Shown piece by piece: positions 16,496 to 25,845 of a stretch of 64,000 bases of DNA. The notes under the pieces are model-generated. The model ran no database searches, was not told where the DNA came from, and saw only the letters and a program-made list of their open reading frames with translations. Origin of the DNA: an uncultured Pseudomonadales bacterium (GTDB lineage: Bacteria > Pseudomonadota > Gammaproteobacteria > Pseudomonadales > Azotimanducaceae); the NCBI GenBank assembly GCA_958296025.1, contig OY282430.1, positions 992,001 through 1,056,000 of the forward strand. The letters are read 5' to 3'. The translations under genes were made by a program, and so were the position numbers. Position 1 is the stretch's first letter. Each line of letters opens with the position of its first letter.

Positions 16496-17101
16496 CTAGC
16501 TGTTATCCGGGTCGGAGACTTGACCATCACTTGGCGCCAAAGCACCCGCGGGAGTGGCGGCAAGAGAATTTCGGCGCTCGGCTGCCAACCGGGCCTCCAA
16601 GGCGCGGACCCGAGCCTCCAACTCCGCGTTGCGGGCCTGTGCTGTCCGCTTGGCGGCTTCCGCTCGTTGGCGGGCTGCGGCTTCTTGGTCTCGTTGTGCT
16701 TCCGTGCGTTGGCGGGCGGCGGTCTCCTCCTCAAGGGTGCGCAGGTCCTCCCGTCCACCCGCAGGTTCAACCCCAAAACCCGGCTGCGCAGCACCCGAAC
16801 GCCGTTCTCCATTCGCCCCGGCAAATCGCCGTACTCCCCATTTTGGAGGACAAGCCCCCGCAGCGGCGGATCCAAAAACTTCCCCATCACCCCGAACTGC
16901 CAAGTGTTCTCAGACATGGGCTGGCCGTCCGAACTGGGGTAGAGCGGGTCCTCCACTTGGCTTGGTCGGTGGGGGGCGCAGGCCGACGGGGGCCAAAGGC
17001 GCTACGACCGACCGGGGCGGGGAGGTGGCGGGCGACAAGGGCACCGCGGCCGGCGGGGCCGGGAGCGGCGCTTCGCTTGACGGGGCGGGCAGTGGCGTCA
17101 T
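16496..17101 (-). pseudogene. Uma2-type nuclease gene remnant with coiled-coil tail (copy D)
   Basis: The leader (with a changed start of the Pro/Ala region) and MSENTWQFGVM are present. An internal deletion then joins directly to FLDPPLRGLVLQNGEYGD. After a frame change the C-terminal tail is readable: EEETAARQRTEAQRDQEAA, then KRTAQARNAELEARVRALE. This Glu/Arg/Ala-rich coiled coil is typical of the C-termini of Uma2 proteins and is missing from the other copies. The nuclease core is deleted. Confidence 0.7.
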
Positions 17102-17106
17102 GGGTG

Positions 17107-17565
17107 GTTCCTCCGGTTCCGGGCGCGGGCGCCGCTTCTCCTGCTGCGGGGCAAGGTAGCATATTTGAAGGGGAGGGGTCCTCCCCGCTTCCGTGCGCTC
17201 GGTCGATGGGCCGCAGGTTGTGCCGGCGTCGAGCGACCCCGGCCGCTGCGCCTACCTATGGTATGGTAACAACGTTATCGAGTATCGCTGCCCTAGGCAT
17301 TGGTCGAGGGTGACCTTTATTGGCCAGTCGGTCCCAGCGAATCGCCGCGCAGAGGATGCCTGCATCGTGACCACCGCAACCTACCCTTCGCGCCGACAAG
17401 CCATGCGGAATCCAAAGCAGCGGGCTGTCGGCCACGGTTTCATTGGCTTGAATGCACACGCGCTCACGGTTCCAGCTTCGACGCCTTGGCCGACGCCGAT
17501 CTTGCTCTCATGGGCGACAACGCTACCGCCGGCTTGTCGTATCAACATGGTTCCGGGCTCGTAAA
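17107..17565. other. Upstream region of the SIR2-HerA operon
   Basis: The first 120 bp repeat the Uma2 upstream leader. The rest shows no recognisable gene and presumably holds the promoter of the SIR2-HerA operon. I could not assign -35 and -10 boxes with confidence. Confidence 0.4.
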
Positions 17566-18810
17566 ATGGGAACTGACCCCCACATTCCTGCCGCTGTTGT
17601 AAATGCTCTGCGAGAAATCTTGGCGGTCGACAAGCTACCAATTGGCTTTCTTCTCGGGGCGGGCGGCCCATGCTCTGTCAAGGCCACGGATCAAGACGGC
17701 GCACCCTTCATCCCGGACGCAAAAGGACTTACAAAGGCGGTCGTAGATCGATCTTCCAAAACCGATCTAGCCGAGTCGTTCCAACGCCTCCAAGCGATGC
17801 TAGTCGAGGATGGGCAAAAGAACCCCACCATCGAACACATGCTAACCCGCGTTCGCGCCATGCAGGCTGTTGTTGGCAACGATAAAGTGCGAGGTTTTTC
17901 CCTATCTGATCTGCGGTGCCTAGAGCAGTCGATCTGTAAAAACATCTCCAGCGTGGTCAACAAGCCGCTTCCTAAATCCACGACGCCCTACCACTCCTTG
18001 GCTAGGTGGATTGGGCAGCGAAGGAACAGATCCGTTATTTTCACTACCAACTATGACTTGCTCGTTGAGCAGGCTTTGGAGGCGCTCCAAGTGCCGTTCT
18101 TCGACGGCTTTATTGGCTCCTACCGGCCGTTTTTCGATCAGCAGGCGATAGAGCAGGACGATTTTCCCGCGCAGTGGGCTTTGGTTTGTAAGCTCCACGG
18201 TTCGATCAATTGGCGACTCGACCGCAAGAGGAACGCTATCGTGCGAAGCCTTGATGATGAAGCAGGGGACGAACTCCTCATTCATCCCTCGCACCTAAAA
18301 TACGCCGAAAGCAGACGCATGCCCTACTTCGTAATGCTTGACCGCCTCAAGACGTTCATCGGAAATCGCAAGGAGCCGGCCGCTCTGCTCATCATCGGCT
18401 ACTCATTCTCCGACGAACATGTTAATGACACTATTGCAGACGGCCTTCGGGCCAATCCTTCTGCTGTTTGTTATGCGCTGCAATACGACAAGCTCTCCGC
18501 CTATCCGCAAGTCACCAACTTGGTCCAACGCTGCTCCAACTTGCATGTTCTTGCTCCTGATGAGGCGGAAACCAATGGCCGGCGCTCTGGTTGGAAAACG
18601 TGCTCTCATGAACAGGTAAGCGAACTCGGCGGCGCATTCCGTCCTCGATGTTCCAGAGAGGATAGTTCCACGATTGGAAGCGAGGATGTTGATGGCGACG
18701 AGGTTGCTGTTGAGTGCCGTCTTGGGGACTTCGACATCTTTGGGCGCTTTCTCGCGTCCTTCTCCCCCGCGAAAACACTACCTATGAGTGAAGCAGAGCC
18801 AACCTCGTGA
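17566..18810 (+). CDS. SIR2-like NADase of a SIR2-HerA defence system
   Basis: About 414 residues with the SIR2-family signatures: GFLLGAGG (about 27-34) for NAD binding, FTTNYDLLVEQ (about 158-168), CKLHGSINW (about 207) and IIGYSFSDEHVN (about 275). By family it hydrolyses NAD+ when a phage infection is sensed. The stop overlaps the herA start (GTGA, 4 bp), so the two are coupled, matching the described SIR2-HerA anti-phage pair. I placed the start at the ATG at 17,566 because earlier codons in frame are Arg-rich and do not look like protein. The ribosome site there is weak. An 80-residue C-terminal tail follows the SIR2 fold. Confidence 0.82.
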   Translation: MGTDPHIPAAVVNALREILAVDKLPIGFLLGAGGPCSVKATDQDGAPFIPDAKGLTKAVVDRSSKTDLAESFQRLQAMLVEDGQKNPTIEHMLTRVRAMQAVVGNDKVRGFSLSDLRCLEQSICKNISSVVNKPLPKSTTPYHSLARWIGQRRNRSVIFTTNYDLLVEQALEALQVPFFDGFIGSYRPFFDQQAIEQDDFPAQWALVCKLHGSINWRLDRKRNAIVRSLDDEAGDELLIHPSHLKYAESRRMPYFVMLDRLKTFIGNRKEPAALLIIGYSFSDEHVNDTIADGLRANPSAVCYALQYDKLSAYPQVTNLVQRCSNLHVLAPDEAETNGRRSGWKTCSHEQVSELGGAFRPRCSREDSSTIGSEDVDGDEVAVECRLGDFDIFGRFLASFSPAKTLPMSEAEPTS

Positions 18811-20711
18811 ATACCGACCCTACGTTCCTTGGAACTGTCGAGGACGTATCCGGTACGACGATTCGTGTCAGATTGGATGACGCCACGGCGTCCGGCCTTA
18901 GCTTCGTGGATGGCCAAAGCTATCGGGTTGGCCAGCTTGGGGGGTTTGTTCGGTTTCCGATGGGGTTCGTGAGTCTCTACGGGATAGTGTCCCAAGTCGG
19001 GGCAAGCGCGGTACCACAGCGGCTGATGGTGGAGATGCCTCAGGACAATAGATGGATCACCGTTCAGCTTGTGGGCGAGGTGCGGCCAAACAAGGACTTC
19101 CAGAGAGGCATTTCGCAGCATCCCACCGTGGGGGACTCAGCGCACCTGGTGACCAAGGAGGATCTTGGGACGATCTACCGCAGGCCCAAGGATCCTCGCT
19201 ATGTCGAGATTGGTCATTTGGCCGCCGCTGAGTCGATTCCGGCGTTGATCGACCTCAACGCCCTTGTCACTCGGCATAGCGCTGTTGTAGGGGCTACGGG
19301 GTCTGGGAAATCCACTACGGTGGCCGGCGTCTTGTCGGCCTTGGCCGACGGGAGCAGGTATCCTTCTGCGAGAGTGCTCATTATTGACATACACGGCGAG
19401 TATGGGGCGGCGCTGGGGCAGAAGGCTGCAATCTATCGCACCAGCACAGACGCAGGAAAGAGTGAGAGGCCGCTTCATATCCCCTATTGGGCAATGAGCT
19501 TGGACGAACTGATGCCTGTCACGTTCGGGCAACTTGAAGGCCGCGAAAGGGGGGCGCTGGTCGATCGGATTGTGGCCCTCAAGAGACAGGCCGTTGCAGC
19601 TTGTCCGAGGAAAGGCGTAGCTGATGACGATCTAACGGTGGACACGCCGGTGCCCTTCAGTATTCACAAGCTATGGTTCGACCTTTACTGTGAGATCAAC
19701 GCAACGCATATCCAGGAAGGCGGCACGATTCAATCGCGTGACACATGGGCTCTGGAGATGGGAAGCGACGACAATCCGATTCAGCCGGGGGACGTGATGA
19801 AGGCCGTGCCGCCACGTTTTCGGGGGGCCAAGGATGTAAAGGGCGATACGGAGAAAATCCGTCTGAGCAACTCGAACTTGAACATAGGCAGGCAAATCGA
19901 TGCTTTGGGAGCAAGATTGCGGGACCCGAGATTCGACTTTCTCCTTCGTCCCGGCCCGTACCTGCCCGATGAGAATGGAGAGGTAAAGGCTGACCTCGGC
20001 AAACTGTTGGCTGACTGGCTGGGAGAGAAACAGCCGGTTACGATACTGGATCTGTCGGGAGTGCCAAGCTCGATCCAGGCAGCGATCGTGGGTACGCTCC
20101 TTCGAGTTGTGTATGACGCCTTGTTCTGGGCGAGGAACCTCCCTGAAGGCGGACGCGAGCGCCCGTTGCTGATCGTGTTGGAGGAGGCGCATGCATATCT
20201 TAGCAGTGACGGTGAAGGAAGCGCGGCGGCAGGGGTGCGGCGAATAGCGAAGGAGGGCCGCAAGTACGGGATCGGCGTCATGTTGGTCAGCCAGAGGCCG
20301 TCAGAGATCGACGCGACCGTTCTTTCCCAGTGCGGGACGATTTTCGCTATGAGGCTAGCAAACGGAGAGGACCGCGGAAAGGTGGAAGGGGCGGCTAGCG
20401 ACAGCTTGGAGGGGCTGTTCGGTGTGCTGCCGGTGCTCCGGACCGGTGAGGCTCTTGTCGTCGGCGAGGCGGTCAACATTCCTATCCGTGCGAATGTGGA
20501 CCCTGTGCGTCCGCCGCCGGACAGCGCGGACCCTGCGGTGGTGGTGGAGGGAAACGAAAAGGAAGGATACGCAGCGCCGGGGGGTTGGAATCAGCGGCGC
20601 GACAAGGCAGACTACGATGAGGTTGTCGAGGTGTGGAGACAACAAAACCCGCGACCTAGCAGGGTCGTACAGGCAACGAAGACGGTAGATGGAGAACAGA
20701 ATGACGCGTGA
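18807..20711 (+). CDS. herA: HerA-type hexameric ATPase/translocase
   Basis: A 634-residue HerA/FtsK-superfamily ATPase starting at a GTG. An N-terminal HAS-barrel-like region (1-100) precedes Walker A GATGSGKST (162-170). VLIIDIHGEYG follows, then Walker B LLIVLEEAHAYLS (about 450-463) and the arginine-containing SQRPSEIDATVLSQCG (about 490-505). In SIR2-HerA systems the HerA hexamer carries SIR2 subunits and is needed for NAD+ depletion. The 3' end overlaps the KTSC gene by 11 bp. All motifs appear intact. Confidence 0.88.
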   Translation: MNTDPTFLGTVEDVSGTTIRVRLDDATASGLSFVDGQSYRVGQLGGFVRFPMGFVSLYGIVSQVGASAVPQRLMVEMPQDNRWITVQLVGEVRPNKDFQRGISQHPTVGDSAHLVTKEDLGTIYRRPKDPRYVEIGHLAAAESIPALIDLNALVTRHSAVVGATGSGKSTTVAGVLSALADGSRYPSARVLIIDIHGEYGAALGQKAAIYRTSTDAGKSERPLHIPYWAMSLDELMPVTFGQLEGRERGALVDRIVALKRQAVAACPRKGVADDDLTVDTPVPFSIHKLWFDLYCEINATHIQEGGTIQSRDTWALEMGSDDNPIQPGDVMKAVPPRFRGAKDVKGDTEKIRLSNSNLNIGRQIDALGARLRDPRFDFLLRPGPYLPDENGEVKADLGKLLADWLGEKQPVTILDLSGVPSSIQAAIVGTLLRVVYDALFWARNLPEGGRERPLLIVLEEAHAYLSSDGEGSAAAGVRRIAKEGRKYGIGVMLVSQRPSEIDATVLSQCGTIFAMRLANGEDRGKVEGAASDSLEGLFGVLPVLRTGEALVVGEAVNIPIRANVDPVRPPPDSADPAVVVEGNEKEGYAAPGGWNQRRDKADYDEVVEVWRQQNPRPSRVVQATKTVDGEQNDA

Positions 20712-20910
20712 ACCCGTTAGCTCGAGCAACTTGGCAGAGGTCGGCTACGACTCTCCAACGCAGACCTTAGAGGTCTGCTTCAAGAGCGGTCGCAGGTACC
20801 AGTACTTCGATGTCCCTGAGCAGATCTATGACGGCTTGAGGGCCGCAGGGTCTCCAGGCGGGTACTTGAACCGTGAATTAAAGGGCAATTACCGGTACGC
20901 CAGGGTTTGA
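20701..20910 (+). CDS. KTSC-domain small protein
   Basis: A 69-residue single-domain KTSC protein: SSSNLAEVGYDSPTQTLEV, FKSGRRYQYFDVPEQIYDG, SPGGYLNRELKGNYRY. The start at 20,701 has GGAG six bases upstream and overlaps the herA stop by 11 bp, so it is the third gene of the operon. KTSC domains are short and of unknown function. They are often found alone or fused to tRNA-synthetase- or nuclease-type proteins. Its coupling here suggests a role with SIR2-HerA, for example as an inhibitor, sensor or adaptor, but that is inference. Confidence 0.8.
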   Translation: MTREPVSSSNLAEVGYDSPTQTLEVCFKSGRRYQYFDVPEQIYDGLRAAGSPGGYLNRELKGNYRYARV

Positions 20911-21179
20911 TCAGGCGGACAGGCCGTTGCTTCGGTCGGAGCCTGTTGGCACGTTCGGGTCGCTAGGCAGAACCTAGGCGGTGGAGGCGTAACGGCGTCG
21001 GGCTGGACGGCGATGGGCTTCTGGAAGACGGCTTGATTTTGTCAGACGTCCTCCCAGCGCCCTAATCCTTCGCGCCGATGTTGGGGTACGCCGATGGATT
21101 TGAGTCCGTAGTGTCAGTTGGTGCCATTTCCGGGTCGGTGGTGGTGAGGAGGTAAACCATCTTTGCGGGCCTCCGCCAA

Positions 21180-21420
21180 ATGGCGGTCGGCTCAGGGCGA
21201 CAGGGGCGCTGCGGCCGGCCGGGGAGCGGCGCTTCGCTTGGCTGGGCAGGCAGTGGCCTCATGGGTTGTTCCTCCGGTTCCGGGCGCGGGCACCGCTTCT
21301 CCTGCTGCGGGGAAAGGTAGCATATTTGAAGGGGAGGGGGCCTCCCCGCTTCCGTGCGTTCGGGTGATGGGCCGAAGGTTGCGGCATCGTCAAGGGCCTT
21401 GTCTGTAGAAAATCTCTGCA
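21180..21420 (-). pseudogene. Uma2 leader remnant (copy E)
   Basis: Only the upstream region (through the TCTGTAGAAAATCTCTGC motif) and the first codons (MRPLPAQPSEAPLPG, from 21,262) remain. The sequence then runs into unrelated DNA. The 270 bp before it (20,911-21,179) show no gene. Confidence 0.65.
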
Positions 21421-21557
21421 ATTTGGCGACTGCACCCCGCATCCGAAGCGCCTTCCGAATCCGCGCCCTGCACCCGTGCTGCGTCGCCATCCTTCGCGCC
21501 GACCTGTGATACGATGGCTGCACAGCGCTGATACCAACGGCCACCGACGCCCAGCCC

Positions 21558-21833
21558 ATGACAGCCATTGATGCCTTCCGCCAAGACGCTCGGACGCAAC
21601 AAGACACGCGCCTCCCTGATGACTGGGCAACCATCGCCCTCAGCTGGGAAGGCATCCACGACCTCCAAGTCGATACCATAGGCCGTAGCGTCATCAATGG
21701 CACTGGGCTAAACGGCACGGCAGGGCGCCAAGTCTCTTACGCTACTCCATTCCGCCGCTGCACAGGCAAATCGGACCACTGCTCTTGTTGGAAATTGCTG
21801 GCCGCCACAGACCTAGCAACAGAAGTCGCCTGA
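21558..21833 (+). CDS. Short hypothetical reading frame before the helicase
   Basis: A 91-codon frame (MTAIDAFRQDARTQQD, then WATIALSWEGIHDLQVD) ends 2 bp before the helicase start. The first 55 residues look protein-like; the Cys/Ser-rich tail does not. It may be a genuine small gene or the remains of one. No family was recognised and no good ribosome site was found. Confidence 0.3.
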   Translation: MTAIDAFRQDARTQQDTRLPDDWATIALSWEGIHDLQVDTIGRSVINGTGLNGTAGRQVSYATPFRRCTGKSDHCSCWKLLAATDLATEVA

Positions 21834-21835
21834 AC

Positions 21836-23508
21836 ATGCCCGAGACCATGTTCGATGCGCTGAGAGAGCTGCTCGCAGGCGATACGTTATCCATCGTAGA
21901 GCGCTTCGTCCTACCTGGTCGCCCCGCCAAGCATAGCCAAGTACCGCGGTTCCTGCGGGACTCTCGCGTGGGTTGGCATCTCAACCGGATCCTAACAAGC
22001 GACGGACAGCTTTGGTCGCATCAAACCGACGCTCTCGAGTGCGTTGGACGCGGGGAAAACCTCGTCGTGTCGACGGGTACCGCGTCTGGGAAGAGCTTGA
22101 TTTTCAGAGCCTTGGCTTTCCACAAGGCGCTATTGAAGCCCGGGAGCCGAACCTTAGTCTTCTACCCGCAAAAGGCGCTAGCGGCGGATCAGATGAAAGG
22201 CTGGCAGGAGATGGCACACGGTCTCAAACTGCCGGAAAGCACCATCGGTCGGATCGACGGAGATGTGCCAGTGAGGGAACGAGAAGGAATACTGAGCACC
22301 GCACGGATCGTCGTGATGACACCGGACGTCTGCCACGCTTGGCTTATGTACCGATTGGCGCTGCCGATCGTCCGCGAATTCGTGCGCTCCTTAAGCACCT
22401 TGATCATGGACGAGGCACATACTCTCGAGGGCGTCTTTGGCAGTAACTTCGCGTTCCTGATACGCCGCCTCATGGCCGCCCGGGATCACCTGTCAAAGGA
22501 CACGTCGAAAGATCCATTGCAGCTAGTCGCAGCCACAGCCACGATTAGGGACCCTGGGCGTCACATGAAGCTTCTTACAGGCAAGAGCTTCACTGTGGTC
22601 GACCACGAACGGGACGGTTCCCCACAGCACGACAGGCTCGTTGCGCACATTGCCTGTGCGGACGGTGAGGAAGTCAACGTCGCCAAGGCGCTTCACACTT
22701 CGCTGCTTGAAGGCGCACCAAACGGAGCGTTCATCACTTTCTTGGACTCACGAAAAGGCGTCGAGGCGCTTGCTATGGCCAGCGGTGCCACCCCGACTGC
22801 CGACGTCCTGCCCTATCGGGCCGGCTTCGCTCCTGAAGACCGAGCCGCTATTGAGCAGCGCCTTCAAGAAGGCAGCCTCAAGGGAGTGATATCCACATCG
22901 GCGTTGGAATTGGGTATCGACCTACCCCACCTCCAAGTGGGCATCAATGTAGGTGTGCCAAGCACCCGGAAATCATACCGGCAAAGGCTCGGACGAGTGG
23001 GGAGAAGCGGCAGAGCAGCATTCGTGGTCATAGCGCCGCCGCGTGCCTTTAGCAGCTTCGGCACTTCCTTCCGGCAGTACCACGAGATGTCCGTGGAGCC
23101 TTCGTACCTGTATCTCGACAACCGCTTCATGCAGTTCGCTCATGGGCGTTGTCTCGCTACCGAGCAAGAGCCACTTGGTGCGCCCGCCCACACGCCGACG
23201 GGCATCGACTGGCCACCCGGTTTCAACGAGCTGTACGCGGCGGCGCGTCCTGGCGGCAACAGGCCAACCGAATTTGATGCTATTGCAGCGCTTGGCGGGG
23301 ACGATCCACATCATGGATACCCACTACGGAATGTTGGGGAGCTCAGGTTCCAGATCAGGACGCACAAAGATGCGCCCAGTATCGGCGACGTCAATCAGAA
23401 CCAAGCGCTGCGCGAATGCTACCCAGGAGGAACATACCTGCATTTGGCAACGGCGTACGAAGTCAAGGCATGGATTACGAGCGCCTTCGATTCCTATATT
23501 CTGGTCTA
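21836..23508 (+). pseudogene. DEAD/DEAH helicase (YprA/MrfA-like), cut by an IS30 element
   Basis: About 557 residues of a superfamily 2 helicase: SHQTDALECVGRGENLVV, Walker A TGTASGKS, DEAH box LIMDEAHTLEG, ATATIRD, and the C-terminal LELGIDLPHLQVGIN and QRLGRVGRSGRAAF. This resembles the N-terminal half of YprA/MrfA-like helicases, which normally go on to an MZB (DUF1998) zinc domain. Here the stop codon is provided by the left end of an IS30 element at 23,506. No continuation is found beyond the IS, so the 3' end has been lost. Related helicases act in DNA repair and in some defence systems. Confidence 0.75.
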
Positions 23509-24585
23509 GATTCAACTCACAAGTGCAACACCTAGTTTGTTGGGCCAAGCGGGGTAACATCATCCTTGGCCCGATCAAAAACCCAGGAGTTGCAGATGCA
23601 AGGCTACGCCCACTTGGCCCAAGAGGAACGATACCACATTGAAGCGTTGCGCAAGGAGGGCCGCTCCATGCGCAGCATTGCGGCTGGCATGGGGCGCTGC
23701 CACAGCACCGTCAGCCGCGAGTTGAGGCGCAACGCCGGACAGCGAGGCTATCGCCACCAGCAGGCGGACCGCAAGGCGCGGGAGCGCCTCAAGGCCAAGC
23801 CCAAATGCGTCAGGATGACGCCGGAGGCGGCGGCTTTCGTGGACGCCCGCCTGTCGGACGGCTGGAGCCCGGAGCAGATCAGCGGGCGGATGAAGGCCGA
23901 GGGAATGCCGGCGGTGTCGCACGAGGCCATCTACCGCCGCATCTGGCTGGACAAGGCCAACGGCGGAGGTCTTCACCGCTTTCTGCGCCATTCGCACAGG
24001 AAACGCCGCAAGCGCTACGGCAAGAACGACTTTCGGGGGCGGATCCCTTGCCGCACGGACATATCGGAGCGTCCGCCCGTGGTGGACGAGCGCTCCCGGC
24101 TGGGCGATTGGGAGGCCGACACGGTGATCGGCAAGGGACATCGCGGCGCTCTGGTGACGCTGGCGGAGCGCAAGACCCGGTTCATGCTGGCGCATCCGAT
24201 CATGCGCAAGACCAAGCTGGAGACGGCGAATGCCCTGCTGCATCTGCTCTCGCCCATCGCCCAATGGGTCCGCACCATCACCTACGACAATGGACGGGAG
24301 TTCAGCGACCATGTCCGGGTGGCGCGGGCGCTGGCCTGCGAGGATTACTTCGCCACGCCCTACCGCAGTTGCGAGCGCGGCACGAACGAGAACGGCAACG
24401 GCCTGCTTCGGCAATACTTCCCCAAGTCCATGCCACTGTCACAGGTGCGCCCGGAGCAGGTCCGGTCCGCCATCGACAAGCTCAACAACCGCCCGCGGAA
24501 ATGCTTGGACTACCGAACCCCCAAGGAGGCGTTCCGGGATGCTATCCTTGACGAAGGAAGTGTTGCACTTATGGGTTGAATCTAG
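23506..24585 (+). mobile_element. IS30-family insertion sequence
   Basis: About 1.08 kb with inverted ends CTAGATTCAACTCACAAGTG (left) and the complement of a nearly matching right end (CACTTATGGGTTGAATCTAG), enclosing one transposase gene. No target-site duplication is evident: the left flank ends CTGGT and the right begins GCTCT. The helicase gene on the left does not resume on the right. This suggests the element also caused or marks an adjacent deletion. Confidence 0.85.
23596..24579 (+). CDS. IS30-family transposase
   Basis: A 327-residue DDE transposase. An N-terminal helix-turn-helix (EGRSMRSIAAGMGRCHSTVS, then RELRRN) and a second DNA-binding part (SDGWSPEQISGRMK) precede the catalytic core with GDWEADTVIG, ITYDNGREF and NENGNGLLRQY. 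These supply Asp, Asp and Glu. The ATG at 23,596 has CAGGAG seven bases upstream; an in-frame TTG 30 bases earlier is less likely. It appears intact and could be active. Confidence 0.92.
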   Translation: MQGYAHLAQEERYHIEALRKEGRSMRSIAAGMGRCHSTVSRELRRNAGQRGYRHQQADRKARERLKAKPKCVRMTPEAAAFVDARLSDGWSPEQISGRMKAEGMPAVSHEAIYRRIWLDKANGGGLHRFLRHSHRKRRKRYGKNDFRGRIPCRTDISERPPVVDERSRLGDWEADTVIGKGHRGALVTLAERKTRFMLAHPIMRKTKLETANALLHLLSPIAQWVRTITYDNGREFSDHVRVARALACEDYFATPYRSCERGTNENGNGLLRQYFPKSMPLSQVRPEQVRSAIDKLNNRPRKCLDYRTPKEAFRDAILDEGSVALMG

Positions 24586-24661
24586 GCTCTAATATATCGT
24601 TCCATCAGGGCAATTAGCGCCGCCCGGCCCGACGTCATCGTCGGCATACTTTTTGACCGAT

Positions 24662-24883
24662 TCATCCTAGTGTCCAAATGTCCACCGCTAGGCTCGAATT
24701 AGCATGGCTACTAAGGGTTTTGGTGAGTCGCCGTTGCTTGATATCTGGCAAACCGATGGAAGTTTCAGGTGTGGGATTCCTTCTGACCTTGGCGTCGCAC
24801 CGCAGGAAACCATCGCTAATGATTGACGACAGCCGGTCCACATGGACGATGTGGAAAATCTTGGGGTTTTGGGGAATCGGCAC
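24662..24883 (-). pseudogene. DarT-type ADP-ribosyltransferase toxin, N-terminal fragment
   Basis: A 73-codon frame starts MPIPQNPKIFHIVHVDRLSS, then IISDGFLRCDAKV and IGLPDIKQRRLTKTLSSH. This matches the first 65 or so residues of DarT (DUF4433), the toxin that ADP-ribosylates thymidines in single-stranded DNA. The later catalytic part (normally with a VPFYF and PRSPM-like block) is missing. No DarG antitoxin is nearby, so this is a dead remnant. Confidence 0.6.
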
Positions 24884-24959
24884 GTTCAGAACCCGTTTTC
24901 AGACTGCTTCCCGAATTGGCTTTTAGGCTAGGCTAGGTGCCGGAGCGCCGGCCACCGTC

Positions 24960-25186
24960 CTCCGCCCGCAGGGGAAAGCACAACACCCGGCTGCGCAAGG
25001 CCAGTGCGCTGTCCACCATCACCCCAAACCGCCAAGTGGTCAGCCATGGGCTGGCCGTCCGAACTGGGCTGGAGCGGGTCCTCCACTTGGCTGGTCGGCG
25101 CGGGGCGCACGCTGGGGGGGCAAGGGCGCTGCGGCCGATTGGGCGGGGAGCGCCGCTTCGGCTGGATGGGCGGGCATTGGCCTCAT
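24960..25186 (-). pseudogene. Uma2 leader remnant (copy F)
   Basis: It reads MRPMPAHPAEAALPA from 25,186, then the Pro/Ala leader. After a frame change there is only a short trace of the MAENTWQFG-like region. The nuclease core is gone. This is the most diverged of the leader copies. Confidence 0.6.
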
Positions 25187-25298
25187 GGCTGATTCCTCTG
25201 GTTCCGAGTGCGGGGTGCTGTTTGCTTTGCTGCGGGGAAAGATAGCATAGCTGATGGGAAGGGGCCTCCCCGCTCCCGCCAGCCGTGGGCGGCGCGGT

Positions 25299-25367
25299 CC
25301 GCACCCGGTCAAGGACATTGCAGCCGGCACGCTCGCATCCATTTACCGGCAGGCCGGTTAGACGTGA
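25299..25367 (+). pseudogene. HicA 3' fragment (remnant 3)
   Basis: The final codons of HicA (HPVKDIAAGT-like, then SIYRQAG) remain. The Trp codon before the normal stop has become TAG (25,359-25,361). The 5' part is missing. It directly precedes a hicB copy, keeping the old operon order. Confidence 0.65.
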
Positions 25368-25381
25368 AAGGAGGAAACGGC

Positions 25382-25663
25382 ATGCGCTACGTCGCATTCA
25401 TCCACAGTGATGAGGAGGCTGGCTTCGGCATCAGCTTCCCGGACTTTCCGGGCTGCATTTCCGTTGGCGAAAGCCGCGAGGACGCCATCCGCCGCGGTGC
25501 CGAAGCGCTCGCCTTCCATGTCGATGGAATGGTTGAAGACAGCGAGCCAATCCCGCCGTCCCGTTCAATCCAGGCAATCAAAGCGGATCCCAACTTGGCA
25601 GATTGGCGGATTGGCGCTGACTTCGCCTTGGTGTCCATTGGTTTAGACCGAAGCATCGCTTGA
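25382..25663 (+). CDS. hicB: HicB antitoxin, C-terminally shortened copy
   Basis: A 93-residue HicB almost identical to the one at 12,280 (MRYVAFIHSDEEAGFGISFP), with only a few changes (MVEDSEP for MVEDGEP). It ends at LDRSIA, 19 residues short of the other copy. A ribosome site (AGGAGG) precedes the ATG at 25,382. The toxin gene is only a stump, so any function would be as an orphan antitoxin. Confidence 0.65.
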   Translation: MRYVAFIHSDEEAGFGISFPDFPGCISVGESREDAIRRGAEALAFHVDGMVEDSEPIPPSRSIQAIKADPNLADWRIGADFALVSIGLDRSIA

Positions 25664-25845
25664 AGAGCCAGGCGTAACCTTGCAGGTCACTATGGTGACG
25701 GAACGTCAGGTGGCGTAGTTGGAACGCGATGGCGCGTCGCGTCCACTGCGGCCGGCCATCGTTGGGGCCTGATGCGGCATCTCCGTTGACGAGTTGCCGA
25801 CCAGACCCGTACAGTAGCACTGTACGCAATCAGGAGGTTTTTGCG

